Counted from the first letter of the stretch, positions 36,933-46,365 are shown. The stretch is 64,000 nt of DNA from Rubellimicrobium rubrum (GCF_006152115.1 NZ_VDFU01000019.1:1-64000); one strand, 5' to 3'. Program-made: numbers and translations. Notes: generated by a model not told the origin, from the letters alone.

Positions 36933-38803
36933 GCGGCAAGGCCGTCTGCCCGCTTGCGCAGCCGGGCGGTCAGGAGGAGCAGCGCCGACGGAGTCATGCC
37001 GTCGATCTCGGCTGCATGGCGAAGCGTGGCCGGTCGCTGCCGCTCCAGCTTTTGGCGAAGCTCGATGGACAGGCCGGGAACAGCCGCATAGTCGAAGTCC
37101 TCTGGCAGCCGTGTCGCCTCCTCGCGCCGGAGTTGGGCAATGTCGCGCTCCTGCCGGTCGAGGTAGGTGGCGTACTGTGCCTCGCGCTTGATCTGGTCGC
37201 GGATGGGCGTTGCAGGCAGGGGCAGCGCAGGATCCAGCCTGGCCAGATGCTCCCAGGTCGCATCGGTAAGGGCGAGGGTCTGGAGACCGTCGCGCGACTC
37301 TCCGTCCGGATTGAGGTTGAGGCCGGCCGAAGCGATCCGGCGGGCGGTGAACCGGCAGGCACGAAGGGCAGCGCGCGTGGCATCCAGCGCCTCGGTCTTG
37401 ATGCTGAACGCCTGCCAGCGGCTGTCACCCACGCAGCCCCACTCACGCCCCTCGGGCGTCAGCCGCTGGTCGGCGTTGTCGACCCGGAGGGACAGGCGGA
37501 ACTCGGCCCGCGACGTGAACATCCGGTACGGTTCCGCCACCCCGCGCGAGGTCAGGTCGTCGATCATGACGCCGATATACGAGCCTGATCGGCTGAACTC
37601 GGCCGCGGCCTTATCCTGAGAGGCCCGCGCGGCATTGAGCCCCGCGACAAGACCCTGGGCGGCGGCTTCCTCGTAACCCGTCGTGCCGTTGATCTGGCCC
37701 GCCAGGTAAAGGCCGGGCAGAGCCCTGACCTCCAGCGACAGCGTGAGGGCGCGCGGGTCGACGTAGTCGTACTCGATCGCGTAGCCAGGCTGGGTGATGA
37801 CGGCGTGTTCCAGGCCCTCGATGGAGCGGACGTAATCCTCCTGCACCTCGGCGGGAAGCGAGGTGGAGATGCCGTTCGGATAAACGGTCGGGTCGTCCAG
37901 ACCCTCGGGCTCGAGGAAGATCTGGTGCGAGTCCTTGTCGGCGAAGCGCACCACCTTGTCCTCGATGGACGGGCAGTAGCGTGGGCCCACGCCTTGAATA
38001 TGGCCGCCATACATCGCCGACCGGTCGAGGTTCGCGCGGATGATGTCATGTGTACGGGCGTTCGTGTGCGTGATGCCACAGGCAATCTGCGGAACCATCG
38101 GACCATCGCTGAGGAAGCTCAGCATCGCAGGGTCGTCGTCGCCCTCCTGCCGTTCCAGCCTGTCCCAGGCGATGGTCCGGCCATCGAGGCGCGGCGGCGT
38201 CCCGGTCTTGAGGCGGCCCATGGGAAGGTCCATGCCATAGAGGCGGTCGGCGAGTGCCTTGGAAGGCGGCTCACCCACTCGGCCGCCGGGGCGAGAGCGG
38301 TCGCCCACGTGGATTACGCCGTTCAGGAAGGTGCCGGTGGTCAGGACCACGGCCTTGGCGGGGATCTGCGATCCGTCGGCCAGGGCGACACCGCGCACGC
38401 GATCCCCTTCGACGATCAGGTCGGCGGCCTCGCCTTCGAGGAGGTCCAAGTTCGGACAGGCAGCCAGTTCGGCCTGCACGGCCTCTCGATAGAGCTTGCG
38501 GTCAGCCTGGGTCCGGGGGCCCTGGACGGCCGGACCCTTGGACCGGTTCAGGAGGCGGAACTGGATGCCAGCCCGGTCGGCCATGCGGCCCATGATACCG
38601 TCGAGGGCATCGACCTCGCGAACCAAGTGGCCCTTGCCGAGGCCCCCGATGGCCGGGTTGCAGGACATGACGCCCACGGAGGCGAGCCTAAGGCTGAGAA
38701 GGAGGGTGCGCGCGCCTGCGCGGGCCGACGCATGCGCAGCCTCGCAGCCGGCATGGCCGCCGCCCACCACGATGACGTCGTAACCCTGTTCCACGTGAAA
38801 CAC
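36929..38803 (-). CDS. mnmG: tRNA uridine-5-carboxymethylaminomethyl modification enzyme MnmG (GidA)
   Basis: 624 residues starting from GTG at 38803: first residues are [22 protein letters not shown] after the initiator. FAD-binding [46 protein letters not shown] and the C-terminal [12 protein letters not shown] motif are present. With MnmE it modifies the wobble uridine of tRNAs. No ATG alternative fits, and upstream in-frame codons are inside mnmE. The parS-like sequence forms codons 1-6. Shine-Dalgarno GAGG overlaps the mnmE TGA. Confidence 0.96.
   Translation of the reverse strand: MFHVEQGYDVIVVGGGHAGCEAAHASARAGARTLLLSLRLASVGVMSCNPAIGGLGKGHLVREVDALDGIMGRMADRAGIQFRLLNRSKGPAVQGPRTQADRKLYREAVQAELAACPNLDLLEGEAADLIVEGDRVRGVALADGSQIPAKAVVLTTGTFLNGVIHVGDRSRPGGRVGEPPSKALADRLYGMDLPMGRLKTGTPPRLDGRTIAWDRLERQEGDDDPAMLSFLSDGPMVPQIACGITHTNARTHDIIRANLDRSAMYGGHIQGVGPRYCPSIEDKVVRFADKDSHQIFLEPEGLDDPTVYPNGISTSLPAEVQEDYVRSIEGLEHAVITQPGYAIEYDYVDPRALTLSLEVRALPGLYLAGQINGTTGYEEAAAQGLVAGLNAARASQDKAAAEFSRSGSYIGVMIDDLTSRGVAEPYRMFTSRAEFRLSLRVDNADQRLTPEGREWGCVGDSRWQAFSIKTEALDATRAALRACRFTARRIASAGLNLNPDGESRDGLQTLALTDATWEHLARLDPALPLPATPIRDQIKREAQYATYLDRQERDIAQLRREEATRLPEDFDYAAVPGLSIELRQKLERQRPATLRHAAEIDGMTPSALLLLTARLRKRADGLAA
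38787..38802. other. parS: parS centromere site at the start of mnmG
   Basis: TGTTCCACGTGAAACA matches the parS consensus TGTTTCACGTGAAACA at 15 of 16 bases. Read on the minus strand it supplies the initiator's last bases and the codons for Phe-His-Val-Glu-Gln. Alphaproteobacterial MnmG proteins often begin MFHVK, so this placement is probably conserved. It is about 3.2 kb from the candidate origin. Confidence 0.85.
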
Positions 38804-38807
38804 CGCC

Positions 38808-40085
38808 TCACTTACCGATGCAGAAGCTCGAGAAGATTTCGCCGAGTATATCCTCCACCCCGACGCGCCCCACAAGGGCGTCGAGTTGGCGCAGGGCGCG
38901 GCGAAGGGTTTCGGCGACGATCTCCACCGCCGCGCCGATGTCGATGAGAGCGCGGGTTTCGTCAAGGAGGTTCGCGGCGTCGAGCATGGCGCGGGCGTGA
39001 CGTTCGCGCAAGCCGACGCCGAGGCCAGTGGTGCGGTCGGACAGGCGGCGACCGATTTCGGCTACTAGGGCGTCGATGCCGTCGCCGGTCCGACCGGAGA
39101 TGGCGAGACCGGGGCCAGTGGCGAGGTCGGCCTTGGCAAGGACGACGAGGTCGTCCGGGCCGGGCTCCGGGGCCGTCTCGCCCGCGAGGTGCAGATGGAC
39201 GCGGAGGTCGGCCATCGCGGCGCGGGCGCGGGCGCGCTCGATGCCGATCGCCTCGATGGGGTCCTGTGCCTCGCGAAGGCCTGCGGTGTCGATCAGGGTG
39301 ACGGGAAGGCCGGACAGGTCCATGCGCACCTCGATCACGTCGCGGGTGGTGCCAGCGATTTCGGAGGTGATGGCGGCTTCGCGCCCGGCAAGCCGGTTGA
39401 GGAGCGTGGACTTGCCCACATTCGGGGCGCCGACGATGGCGACCTCGAAGCCCTCGCGCAAGCGTTCGGCGATGCGGGCGCCCTGGGCTTCGGTGCGGAG
39501 TTCCTCCTCAAGAAGGACGACGAGTTCCAGGACCTCGGGCCAGACGTCCTCGGGCACATCCTCGTCGGAGAAGTCGATGGTGGCCTCGACCAGCGCCACG
39601 GCGCGGAGAAGGCGGGCGCGCCACTCCTCGGCCTTGCGGCCCAGGGCGCCAGCAAAGACGCGCATGGCCTGACGGCGCTGGCCTTCCGTCTCGGCGGACA
39701 GCAGATCCGCCAGCCCTTCGACCTGCGCGAGGTCGAGACGGCCATTTTCCAACGCCCGACGGGTGAACTCGCCCGCTTCGGCGGAGCGGAGGCCAGGTTG
39801 CGAGGCCAAGGTCCTGAGGATGGCCGCGACCACCGCGGGCGCGCCGTGGCAATGAAGCTCGACCACAGCCTCGCCGGTGAAGCTGCGCTGGGGTGCGAAG
39901 GTCAGGACCAAGGCCTGATCCAGAGCCTCCCCGGAAGGGTCGCGCAGGGTGCGGAGGGAACGGCCATGCTGGGGCAGTTCCCCGGCCAGGGCGGCCGCGG
40001 CAGAATGCGCCGCCGGCCCCGAGATGCGGAGGACCGCGATCCCCGCCCGGCCGGGCGCGGTGGCCAGGGCGAAGATCGTGTCCAT
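38808..40085 (-). CDS. mnmE: tRNA modification GTPase MnmE (TrmE)
   Basis: 425 residues. N-terminal formyl-THF-binding domain begins [23 protein letters not shown]. The inserted G domain has [16 protein letters not shown] (about residue 218), [13 protein letters not shown] and [10 protein letters not shown]. The helical domain ends FSSFCIGK, the invariant C-terminal CIGK motif. Partner of MnmG. Somewhat shorter than the E. coli 454-residue protein, as usual in this lineage. The stop is followed after 4 nt by the mnmG GTG; rho ends 10 nt upstream. Confidence 0.97.
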   Translation of the reverse strand: MDTIFALATAPGRAGIAVLRISGPAAHSAAAALAGELPQHGRSLRTLRDPSGEALDQALVLTFAPQRSFTGEAVVELHCHGAPAVVAAILRTLASQPGLRSAEAGEFTRRALENGRLDLAQVEGLADLLSAETEGQRRQAMRVFAGALGRKAEEWRARLLRAVALVEATIDFSDEDVPEDVWPEVLELVVLLEEELRTEAQGARIAERLREGFEVAIVGAPNVGKSTLLNRLAGREAAITSEIAGTTRDVIEVRMDLSGLPVTLIDTAGLREAQDPIEAIGIERARARAAMADLRVHLHLAGETAPEPGPDDLVVLAKADLATGPGLAISGRTGDGIDALVAEIGRRLSDRTTGLGVGLRERHARAMLDAANLLDETRALIDIGAAVEIVAETLRRALRQLDALVGRVGVEDILGEIFSSFCIGK

Positions 40086-40095
40086 GGCCGGCGCG

Positions 40096-41370
40096 TCAGG
40101 CGTTCATCGAGTCGAAGAAGTCCGAGTTCGTCTTCGTCTGCTTGAGCTTGGAGATCAGGAACTCGATGGCGTCGGTGGTGCCCATCGGGTTGAGGATCCG
40201 ACGCAGGACGTAGGTCTTGGCGAGGTCCGCCTTCTCGACCAGCAGGTCCTCCTTCCGGGTGCCGGACTTGAGGATGTCCATCGCCGGGAAGACGCGCTTG
40301 TCGGCGACCTTGCGGTCGAGGACGATCTCCGAGTTACCGGTGCCCTTGAACTCTTCGAAGATGACCTCGTCCATCCGGCTGCCGGTGTCGATCAGCGCGG
40401 TGGCGATGATGGTGAGCGAGCCGCCTTCCTCGATGTTGCGGGCCGCACCGAAGAAGCGCTTGGGCCGCTGGAGGGCGTTCGCATCCACACCGCCGGTCAG
40501 CACCTTGCCCGAGGATGGCACGACCGTGTTGTAGGCGCGGCCCAGGCGGGTGATCGAGTCGAGAAGGATCACCACGTCGCGCTTGTGTTCGACAAGGCGC
40601 TTGGCCTTCTCGATCACCATCTCGGCCACGGCCACGTGGCGCGTCGCGGGCTCGTCGAAGGTGGAGGAGATGACCTCGCCCTTCACGGAGCGCTGCATGT
40701 CGGTAACCTCCTCGGGCCGCTCGTCGATGAGCAGCACGATCAGGTAGACCTCCGGGTGGTTCTGCGCGATCGAATGCGCGATGTTCTGCAGGAGCACCGT
40801 CTTGCCGGTGCGGGGCGGCGCCACGATCAGGCCGCGCTGGCCCTTTCCGATGGGGGCCACGAGGTCGATGATGCGGCCCGAGCGGTCCTTGAGCGTGGGA
40901 TCGGTCTCGATCTCCATCTGCAGGCGCTGGTCGGGGTAGAGCGGCGTCAGGTTCTCGAAGGCGACCTTGTGGCGGGCGCGCTCGGGCTCCTCGAAGTTGA
41001 TGCGCTCCACGCTCATCAAGGCGAAGTAGCGCTCGTTGTCGTTGGGCTCCTGGATGACGCCGGACACGGTGTCGCCGGTGCGGAGCGAATACTGCCGGAT
41101 CATCTCGGGCGAGACGTAGATGTCATCGGGGCCGGGAAGGTAGTTCGCCTCGGGGCTGCGGAGGAAGCCGAAGCCGTCCTGCAGCACCTCGAGGACGCCG
41201 TCGCCGCCGATGACCCATTCCTCGTCCGCGCGCTCCTTGAGGATGGCGAACATCATGTCGCCCTTGCGCATGGTCGAGGCGTTCTCGATCTCGAGCTCCT
41301 CGGCCAGGGCCAGAAGGTCCTTGGGGCTCTGGGCCTTGAGGTCGGCAAGGTTGAGACGGTCTTGGGTCAT
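40096..41370 (-). CDS. rho: Transcription termination factor Rho
   Basis: 424 residues starting [31 protein letters not shown]. Cold-shock-like RNA-binding domain with [23 protein letters not shown]; ATPase with [20 protein letters not shown] (about 172-191), [16 protein letters not shown] and the arginine-finger region [13 protein letters not shown] hexameric RNA helicase that ends untranslated transcripts. ATG 41370 is standard; in-frame codons upstream to 41709 are non-coding leader and hemJ antisense. Confidence 0.98.
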   Translation of the reverse strand: MTQDRLNLADLKAQSPKDLLALAEELEIENASTMRKGDMMFAILKERADEEWVIGGDGVLEVLQDGFGFLRSPEANYLPGPDDIYVSPEMIRQYSLRTGDTVSGVIQEPNDNERYFALMSVERINFEEPERARHKVAFENLTPLYPDQRLQMEIETDPTLKDRSGRIIDLVAPIGKGQRGLIVAPPRTGKTVLLQNIAHSIAQNHPEVYLIVLLIDERPEEVTDMQRSVKGEVISSTFDEPATRHVAVAEMVIEKAKRLVEHKRDVVILLDSITRLGRAYNTVVPSSGKVLTGGVDANALQRPKRFFGAARNIEEGGSLTIIATALIDTGSRMDEVIFEEFKGTGNSEIVLDRKVADKRVFPAMDILKSGTRKEDLLVEKADLAKTYVLRRILNPMGTTDAIEFLISKLKQTKTNSDFFDSMNA

Positions 41371-41473
41371 GGAAATCCTGATGGTCCTGCACGACCGCGA
41401 ACAGCCCAGCAGGGCGGCGGTCGGGACGAAGCTATGCGCGTGAAATGCCGTTCCCGGACGGGAGGGCAGATCA

Positions 41474-41502
41474 CAGATAAGCATTCCCAGCGAGGCCGTC
41501 AA
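41474..41502 (-). promoter_or_regulatory. rho promoter
   Basis: On the minus strand TTGACG (41497-41502) and TATCTG (41474-41479) are 17 bp apart. The predicted start near 41467 gives a leader of about 97 nt before the rho ATG, compatible with leader-based autoregulation known for rho in other bacteria. Confidence 0.5.
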
Positions 41503-41510
41503 TCGGCTGC

Positions 41511-41957
41511 CTAGAACGGCTTCACGATCACCATGACGACGATGATGAGGAGGAGCAGCGTCGGCACTTCGTTGGCGATGCGGAAGGTCCGGCCCGTGCG
41601 GGTATTGCCGCCTGCAGCGAAATCGCGGGTCCGGGCCCGGCACCATTCGTGGAACCCCGTCAAGGCGGCCACCCCCGCAAGCTTCACCCAAAGCCACCCG
41701 GAGGTCCACCAGCCGCCCGAAGCCACGAGCACGAGGCCAAGTGTCCAGGTTGCGATCATTGCCGGTCGCATGATCAGGCGGAGGAGCTTGTCCTCCATGA
41801 CCCGGAATGTCTGGTCCAGCTCCGAACCGGGTGTGGCCCGCTCCGCATGGTAGACGAAAAGCCGGGGCAGATAGAACAGGCCCGCCATCCAGGCGACCAT
41901 CGCGACCACATGCGCGGCCTTGATCCAGAGATACAGGGCAGGAAGCCAGTCGAGCAT
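41511..41957 (-). CDS. hemJ: Protoporphyrinogen IX oxidase HemJ
   Basis: 148 residues with four predicted membrane segments. The N-terminal [29 protein letters not shown] carries the His and Arg residues conserved in Hem[42 protein letters not shown] and [23 protein letters not shown] follow. HemJ oxidises protoporphyrinogen IX in bacteria lacking HemY and HemG, immediately before HemH. It is the first gene left of the candidate origin. The start ATG 41957 matches family starts; no clear Shine-Dalgarno was seen. Confidence 0.93.
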   Translation of the reverse strand: MLDWLPALYLWIKAAHVVAMVAWMAGLFYLPRLFVYHAERATPGSELDQTFRVMEDKLLRLIMRPAMIATWTLGLVLVASGGWWTSGWLWVKLAGVAALTGFHEWCRARTRDFAAGGNTRTGRTFRIANEVPTLLLLIIVVMVIVKPF

Positions 41958-42338
41958 GCGTGTCCCATGATGGCGCTTCTTCCTTTTCTTAGACTCCGGA
42001 GGAGAAGGGAAGTGGATGGCGGTTGTACTGTGGAAAACAGCACGGTCGCTGCCTGGCCCCCAGAACCGTCCACAGGCGAATCAACAGGTCTTGCGTGTGG
42101 CAAAGGCACGATTACCGGTTCAACCGGCATGTTTACTGGGATTCCCGAGCCAACGGCCAGAGACCGCGCATGCGATGAATCCGAGTCGTCCCCAGGCCGG
42201 AGTTATCCTCATCCACGGTGGGGGACTCGGGCTGGAGAAGGAACCGGGGGCATGAGTCGCGCGCACCCCTTCCCCCTGCCCGCCGAGTCGTCCAGATTGT
42301 CCCGCGTTCCGTCCCCAATTGCCCGCAGGGTTGTCCAC
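41958..42338. other. oriC: Candidate chromosomal replication origin oriC (DnaA-box and GANTC cluster)
   Basis: The only gap over 300 bases. DnaA-box-like 9-mers matching TTATCCACA at 8/9: TGTGGAAAA (42029-42037, reverse), TTATCCTCA (42203-42211) and TTGTCCACA (42331-42339, touching the maf ATG). At 7/9: TGTGGCAAA (42096-42104, reverse) and TCATCCACG (42209-42217). Eight GANTC sites start at 41992, 42078, 42140, 42177, 42183, 42224, 42254 and 42285. CCGAGTCGTCC repeats at 42181-42191 and 42283-42293. Genes on both sides are transcribed outward, and gene neighbours (rho, mnmEG, parAB / maf, aroE, coaE, dnaQ) are those of known alphaproteobacterial origins. No strong AT-rich unwinding element stands out. 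Confidence 0.8.
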
Positions 42339-42941
42339 ATGCCGCGCGAAAATCTCGTGCTCGCTTCCGGCTCTTCCACGCGGGCCACAATGCTCAAGGC
42401 CGCCGGCCTGGAGTTCGACGTTCTGGTACCCCGGGTGGACGAGGACGCCCTGAAGGAGGCGTTGACGGCCGAGGGCGCGCCGCCGCGCGACATCGCCGAC
42501 GCCCTGGCCGAGATGAAGGCCGCGCGGGTCGCGCCCCGTCGGCCCGAGGCCCTCACCCTGGGATGCGACCAGACCCTGTCCTGCGACGGCCGGCTCTTTT
42601 CCAAGCCCGCCACGCCCCAAGAGGCGCGTGCGCAGCTTCACGACCTGATGGGCCAAACGCATCGGCTCCACTCCGCCGCCGTGATCTATCAGGGCGAGGA
42701 ACCGGTCTGGCGCCATGTGTCCGAGGCTCGGCTCACCATGGGGCGGCTGTCGGACGAATGGATCGACGGCTACCTTGCCCGCAGCTGGGAGCGCGTCCGG
42801 CATTCGGTCGGCGCCTATCAGATCGAGGCAGAGGGCATACGGCTCTTCACACGGATCGACGGGGACCATTTCACGATCCTGGGCCTGCCCTTGCTGCCCC
42901 TCTTGTCTTTCCTTTCGCTGCGCGGGAGCATTCCGTCATGA
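42339..42941 (+). CDS. maf: Maf family nucleoside triphosphate pyrophosphatase
   Basis: 200 residues starting MPRENLVLASGSSTRATMLKAAGLEFDVL. The Maf signature is ASGSSTRATML (SxSxR type), with the catalytic Asp in LGCDQTLSCDGRLFSKP and QTHRLHSAAVI later. It hydrolyses modified or non-canonical NTPs. ATG 42339 lies against a DnaA-like box; longer open frame through the origin region lacks coding character. The stop overlaps aroE (ATGA), beginning a maf-aroE-coaE-dnaQ operon. Confidence 0.92.
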   Translation: MPRENLVLASGSSTRATMLKAAGLEFDVLVPRVDEDALKEALTAEGAPPRDIADALAEMKAARVAPRRPEALTLGCDQTLSCDGRLFSKPATPQEARAQLHDLMGQTHRLHSAAVIYQGEEPVWRHVSEARLTMGRLSDEWIDGYLARSWERVRHSVGAYQIEAEGIRLFTRIDGDHFTILGLPLLPLLSFLSLRGSIPS

Positions 42942-43765
42942 CCCATGGATTTCCCCTGGCCGGCGTCGTCGGGCGCCCTATCGCGCATTCGCGGTCGCCC
43001 CGCCTGCACCGCCACTGGCTGGCCCGTCATGGGATCGCAGGCGATTATGTGGCCATGGAGATCGGCGAGGGTGATCTCGAGCAGGTTCTCCGTATCCTGC
43101 CCAGGGCGGGGTTCCGGGGGGTGAACGTCACCATCCCGCACAAGATGGCAGCGCTGTCCCTGGCCGACGAGGCGACCGACCGCGCCCGGCAGATCGGGGC
43201 GGCCAACCTTCTCGTCTTCGAAGGAAACCGCATCCTGGCGGATAACACGGATGGCGAAGGGTTCCTCAATTCGGTGCGCCAAGGAGCGCCCGGTTGGGAT
43301 CCCTCCACGGGAGCAGCCACGGTGCTTGGCGCCGGAGGCGCGGCACGGGCGGTGATTGTCACGCTTCTCGAGGCCGGAGCGCCCGAGATCCTGCTCACCA
43401 ATCGCACCCGCGCCACGGCCGAGGGACTGCGCGACGAGTTCGGCGACCGGATCCGCGTCTTCGATTGGGTCAAGGCGGGGAACGCCGTCGAGGAAGGCAC
43501 GATGGTGGTGAACACCACGTCACTCGGCATGCTGGGCAACCCCGAGCTGCGGGTTCCGCTCGACGGCTTGCGCCCCGGGCAGGTTGTGACCGATCTGGTC
43601 TACTCCCCCTTGGAAACGCGCCTTCTGCAGCAAGCGCGCAAGGCTGGGGCCCAGGGTGTCGACGGCCTGGGGATGCTGCTTCATCAGGCCGCTCCGGCTT
43701 TTGAGAGGTGGTTCGGACTCCGGCCACAGGTGGACGACGCGCTGCGCGCCGCCGTTCTGGCCTGA
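42938..43765 (+). CDS. aroE: Shikimate dehydrogenase (NADP+)
   Basis: 275 residues. VVGRPIAHSRSPRLHRHWL, catalytic Lys in GVNVTIPHKMAAL, DNTDGEGFLNSV, and the nucleotide loop TVLGAGGAARAVIVTLLEAG with LTNRTRATAEGL (NADP-preferring). It reduces 3-dehydroshikimate in aromatic amino-acid synthesis. ATGA overlap with maf; TGATG overlap with coaE. Confidence 0.97.
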   Translation: MTHGFPLAGVVGRPIAHSRSPRLHRHWLARHGIAGDYVAMEIGEGDLEQVLRILPRAGFRGVNVTIPHKMAALSLADEATDRARQIGAANLLVFEGNRILADNTDGEGFLNSVRQGAPGWDPSTGAATVLGAGGAARAVIVTLLEAGAPEILLTNRTRATAEGLRDEFGDRIRVFDWVKAGNAVEEGTMVVNTTSLGMLGNPELRVPLDGLRPGQVVTDLVYSPLETRLLQQARKAGAQGVDGLGMLLHQAAPAFERWFGLRPQVDDALRAAVLA

Positions 43766-44373
43766 TGGGCTTCGTCCTGGGGCTGACCGGCTCCATCGGC
43801 ATGGGCAAGTCGACCACCGCTGCGATGTTCCGCGACGAAGGGCTGGCCGTCTGGGATGCCGATGCGGCGGTCCATTCTCTTTACGCCCGGGGGGGCGCGG
43901 CGGTCTCCGGCGTGGCGCGGCTGGTGCCCATGGCGGTGACGGAGGCCGGGGTGGATCGACCCGCGCTGCGCTTGGCGCTGGAGGCGGACCCATCGCTTTT
44001 TCCGCGGCTGGAAGCCATCGTTCATCCGCTGGTGGCTGACGACCGAGACCATTTTCTGGCTCGTGAGGACGGCGACATCGTCGTTCTGGACGTGCCGCTG
44101 CTTTACGAGCGCGGTATCGACACGGAATGCGATGCAGTCGTCGTGGCTTCGGCATCGCCCGAAACTCAGATGGCGCGGCTCCTTGCCCGTCCCGGACTCG
44201 ACCGCGCGGGGGCGGAGTTGCTTCTGTCGCGTCAGATGCCCGACCGAGACAAGCGCGCGCGGGCTCGCTGGATCGTGCCGACCGAAACTCTTGAGGGAGC
44301 CCGGGCCGCCGTGCGACAGATCGTGTCCGAGATCCGGGGCAGCCTCGGAGCCCATAACCGAAGGGACCGCTGA
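43765..44373 (+). CDS. coaE: Dephospho-CoA kinase
   Basis: 202 residues. P-loop [17 protein letters not shown] at residues 6-22, [50 protein letters not shown] and [13 protein letters not shown] match CoaE. It performs the last step of coenzyme A synthesis. The start shares a base with the aroE stop and the stop shares a base with dnaQ, so translation is coupled throughout. Confidence 0.96.
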   Translation: MGFVLGLTGSIGMGKSTTAAMFRDEGLAVWDADAAVHSLYARGGAAVSGVARLVPMAVTEAGVDRPALRLALEADPSLFPRLEAIVHPLVADDRDHFLAREDGDIVVLDVPLLYERGIDTECDAVVVASASPETQMARLLARPGLDRAGAELLLSRQMPDRDKRARARWIVPTETLEGARAAVRQIVSEIRGSLGAHNRRDR

Positions 44374-45074
44374 TGCGCGAGATCGTCCTCGACACCGAAA
44401 CCACGGGCTTCGAGCCCGAGACGGGCGACCGGATCGTGGAGATCGGGGCGGTGGAACTGTTCAACCACATGCCGACCAAGCGGCATTTCCACGTCTACAT
44501 CAACCCCGAACGGTCCATGCCGCCCGAAGCCTTCGCGGTCCATGGCCTGGGAGACGACTTCCTGCGGGACAAGCCCGTTTTTGCCAAGGTGGCCCAGGAC
44601 TTCGTGGATTTCATCGGCGACGCGAAGCTTGTCATCCACAACGCCTCCTTCGACATGAAATTCCTGAACCACGAGTTGGGACGGCTGGGCTACCCCCCGA
44701 TGCCAATGGACCGCGCCATCGACACCGTGCTGATGGCGCGCCGTAAGTTCCCGGGATCGCCAGCGTCGCTCGATGCTCTCTGCCGGAGATTCGGCATCGA
44801 CAACTCGGCCCGGACGCTCCACGGCGCGCTTCTTGACAGCGAGATCCTGGCCGAGGTCTATCTGGAGCTGATTGGCGGGCGGCAGCCTGATTTCGGCTTG
44901 CAAGCTGTGTCCACCACGCCCGCCCGGTCCGAAGCCGCCGCGCAGGTGGACAGCCAGTGGCGTCCCCGTCCACGGCCGCGCGCCCTCCCCTCCCTTCTGA
45001 CCGAAGAGGAAGCCGCAGCCCATACGGCCTTCGTGGCGGGGTTGGGGGACGGCGCGCTGTGGTCGCGCGGCTGA
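44373..45074 (+). CDS. dnaQ: DNA polymerase III epsilon subunit (3'-5' exonuclease)
   Basis: 233 residues. DEDDh exonuclease: [25 protein letters not shown] (Asp6, Glu8), [14 protein letters not shown] (Asp), and [18 protein letters not shown] (His, Asp). A Pro/Arg-rich linker (about 180-210) leads to a C-terminal tail that likely binds the alpha subunit. It proofreads replication. Last gene of maf-aroE-coaE-dnaQ, moving away from the candidate origin and followed by a strong terminator. Confidence 0.96.
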   Translation: MREIVLDTETTGFEPETGDRIVEIGAVELFNHMPTKRHFHVYINPERSMPPEAFAVHGLGDDFLRDKPVFAKVAQDFVDFIGDAKLVIHNASFDMKFLNHELGRLGYPPMPMDRAIDTVLMARRKFPGSPASLDALCRRFGIDNSARTLHGALLDSEILAEVYLELIGGRQPDFGLQAVSTTPARSEAAAQVDSQWRPRPRPRALPSLLTEEEAAAHTAFVAGLGDGALWSRG

Positions 45075-45104
45075 GAAAGCGCCGCGCCATCGGCGCGGCG
45101 TTTC
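45075..45104. terminator. Bidirectional terminator between convergent dnaQ and secB
   Basis: Exact 9-bp arms CGCCGCGCC (45080-45088) and GGCGCGGCG (45092-45100) with a 3-nt loop, flanked by GAAA on the left and TTTC on the right. It begins directly after the dnaQ stop. Confidence 0.8.
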
Positions 45105-45108
45105 AGGT

Positions 45109-45621
45109 TCAGGCGTCGAGCCTGGGCGCCGCCTGGGTCTGGGCCCGGCGGGCCAGCTCGTTGCGGTAAAGCGCCACGAAGTCGATCATCTCGAGGTTCA
45201 GGGGTGGGAAGCCCCCGTCGCGCGTCACGTCGCTGACGATGCGCCGCAGGAACGGGAAGGTGATGCGCGGGCACTCGATCAGCAGATACGGGTGCATCTG
45301 GGCCTCAGGCACGCCCTCGATCTGGAAGACGCCCACATACTCGATCTCGAGCATGAAAAGAACGTCGCCGTTCGCCTTGGTCTTGGAGGTCGCGGTGAGC
45401 TTGGTCGTGACTTCGTACTGGTTCTCGCCGCCACGCTTGCGGCCATCCAGGCTGACCTGCACGGCGATCTCGGGGGTGAGGTCACCGGTCACGCCCTTGC
45501 GGGCAAGAACGTTCTCGAACGACAGGTCGCGGACATACTGCGTCAGGATGCGCTGGCTGATCCGCGGGGTGGCGGCCGGCGTGGGGGAGGCCCCTTCAGG
45601 GGTCTCGGGCGTGTCTTGCAT
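45109..45621 (-). CDS. secB: Protein-export chaperone SecB
   Basis: 170 residues. A flexible Pro/Thr-rich N-terminus precedes ILTQYVRDLSFENVLA, VQVSLDGRKRGGENQYEVTTKLTATSK, VFQIEGVPEAQMHPYLLIECPRITFPFLRRIVSDVTRDGGFPPLNLEMIDFVALY, the core of SecB. It holds preproteins unfolded and hands them to SecA. Start ATG 45621 follows GGAGGACCCC. Convergent with dnaQ. Confidence 0.97.
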   Translation of the reverse strand: MQDTPETPEGASPTPAATPRISQRILTQYVRDLSFENVLARKGVTGDLTPEIAVQVSLDGRKRGGENQYEVTTKLTATSKTKANGDVLFMLEIEYVGVFQIEGVPEAQMHPYLLIECPRITFPFLRRIVSDVTRDGGFPPLNLEMIDFVALYRNELARRAQTQAAPRLDA

Positions 45622-45663
45622 GGGGGTCCTCCCGGGGATCGCAAGCAGGTGTTCTGCCGCGTT

Positions 45664-45692
45664 CCCCTAGCATCCCCGAATGGGCGTCTCAA
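45664..45692 (-). promoter_or_regulatory. Possible secB promoter
   Basis: On the minus strand TTGAGA (45687-45692) and TAGGGG (45664-45669) are 17 bp apart, within the 116-bp gap between fxsA and secB. The -10 element is a fair match only. Confidence 0.4.
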
Positions 45693-45737
45693 TGCCACGC
45701 AGCCCAGCGGTGGCCGCGGATGGCCTGTCCCGATACG

Positions 45738-46226
45738 TCAGTGGCGGGTCCATCCCGAAGGGCGATGAGTTGGGCGCTGATGGGGCGGGACCTCCTCCCA
45801 TTCGGCATCCACCACGCGGTCGCGCTGTGGTCGCGCCTCATGAGGGGCCGCAGTGAAGCTTTCCGTGCGCACTGCCACGATGCGGGCCCCGTGCCGGGCA
45901 AAGCGCTTGGCCAGGGCCCGCTGGACGGGCGGCAGGAGCAGCAGAAGGGCCACGACATCGCCCAGGAAGCCCGGCACGATCAGCAGGAGTGCCGCCACGA
46001 GCCGAAAGCCACCACGAAGCAGGGCTGGGCGCGGATCGCGACCGGTTCGCAGCGTGCCGCGCATTTGTGCCAGCGCCTCACCACCTTGCCGGCGCAGGAG
46101 AGCGACGCCAAGCAGTGCCGCCAAGACCACAAGCAACAAGGTGCCCAGCACCCCGGCCCACTGGCCGACGATCACGAAGCTGGCGATCTCGGCCAGCACA
46201 AGGGCCGCGACGAGCAGACGCGCCAT
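45738..46226 (-). CDS. fxsA: FxsA family membrane protein
   Basis: 162 residues. Two N-terminal helices (MARLLVAALVLAEIASFVIVG and GVLGTLLLVVLAALLGVALLRR) are followed by GGFRLVAALLLIVPGFLGDVVALLLLLPPVQRAL, the FxsA core with the Pro-Gly-Phe-x-Gly-Asp motif. The C-terminal 40 residues are charged and cytoplasmic. FxsA is linked to phage F exclusion in E. coli when overproduced; its native role is unclear. Divergent from the Tim44-like gene by 139 bp. Confidence 0.9.
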   Translation of the reverse strand: MARLLVAALVLAEIASFVIVGQWAGVLGTLLLVVLAALLGVALLRRQGGEALAQMRGTLRTGRDPRPALLRGGFRLVAALLLIVPGFLGDVVALLLLLPPVQRALAKRFARHGARIVAVRTESFTAAPHEARPQRDRVVDAEWEEVPPHQRPTHRPSGWTRH

Positions 46227-46365
46227 GAGCAACCTCCGTTTCAGCAGGATCCAAGCGGTCCGGCTATCCCCTGACAGCGCATGGACTTGATCCCACCCCC
46301 GGCATACATAGGTGACCCGAGGTCGTCCCGCTATGGGCGGCCCCGCTCCGGCCACGAGGAACTTC

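Noticed and set aside
41371-41709. In-frame upstream extension of rho by about 113 codons
   Set aside because: It would be translated through the promoter and antisense to hemJ, and Rho proteins start at [12 protein letters not shown]-like sequences.
41649-42338. Long open frame reading through the candidate origin into maf
   Set aside because: It is antisense to hemJ for a third of its length, the peptide has no family character, and Maf starts at ATG 42339.
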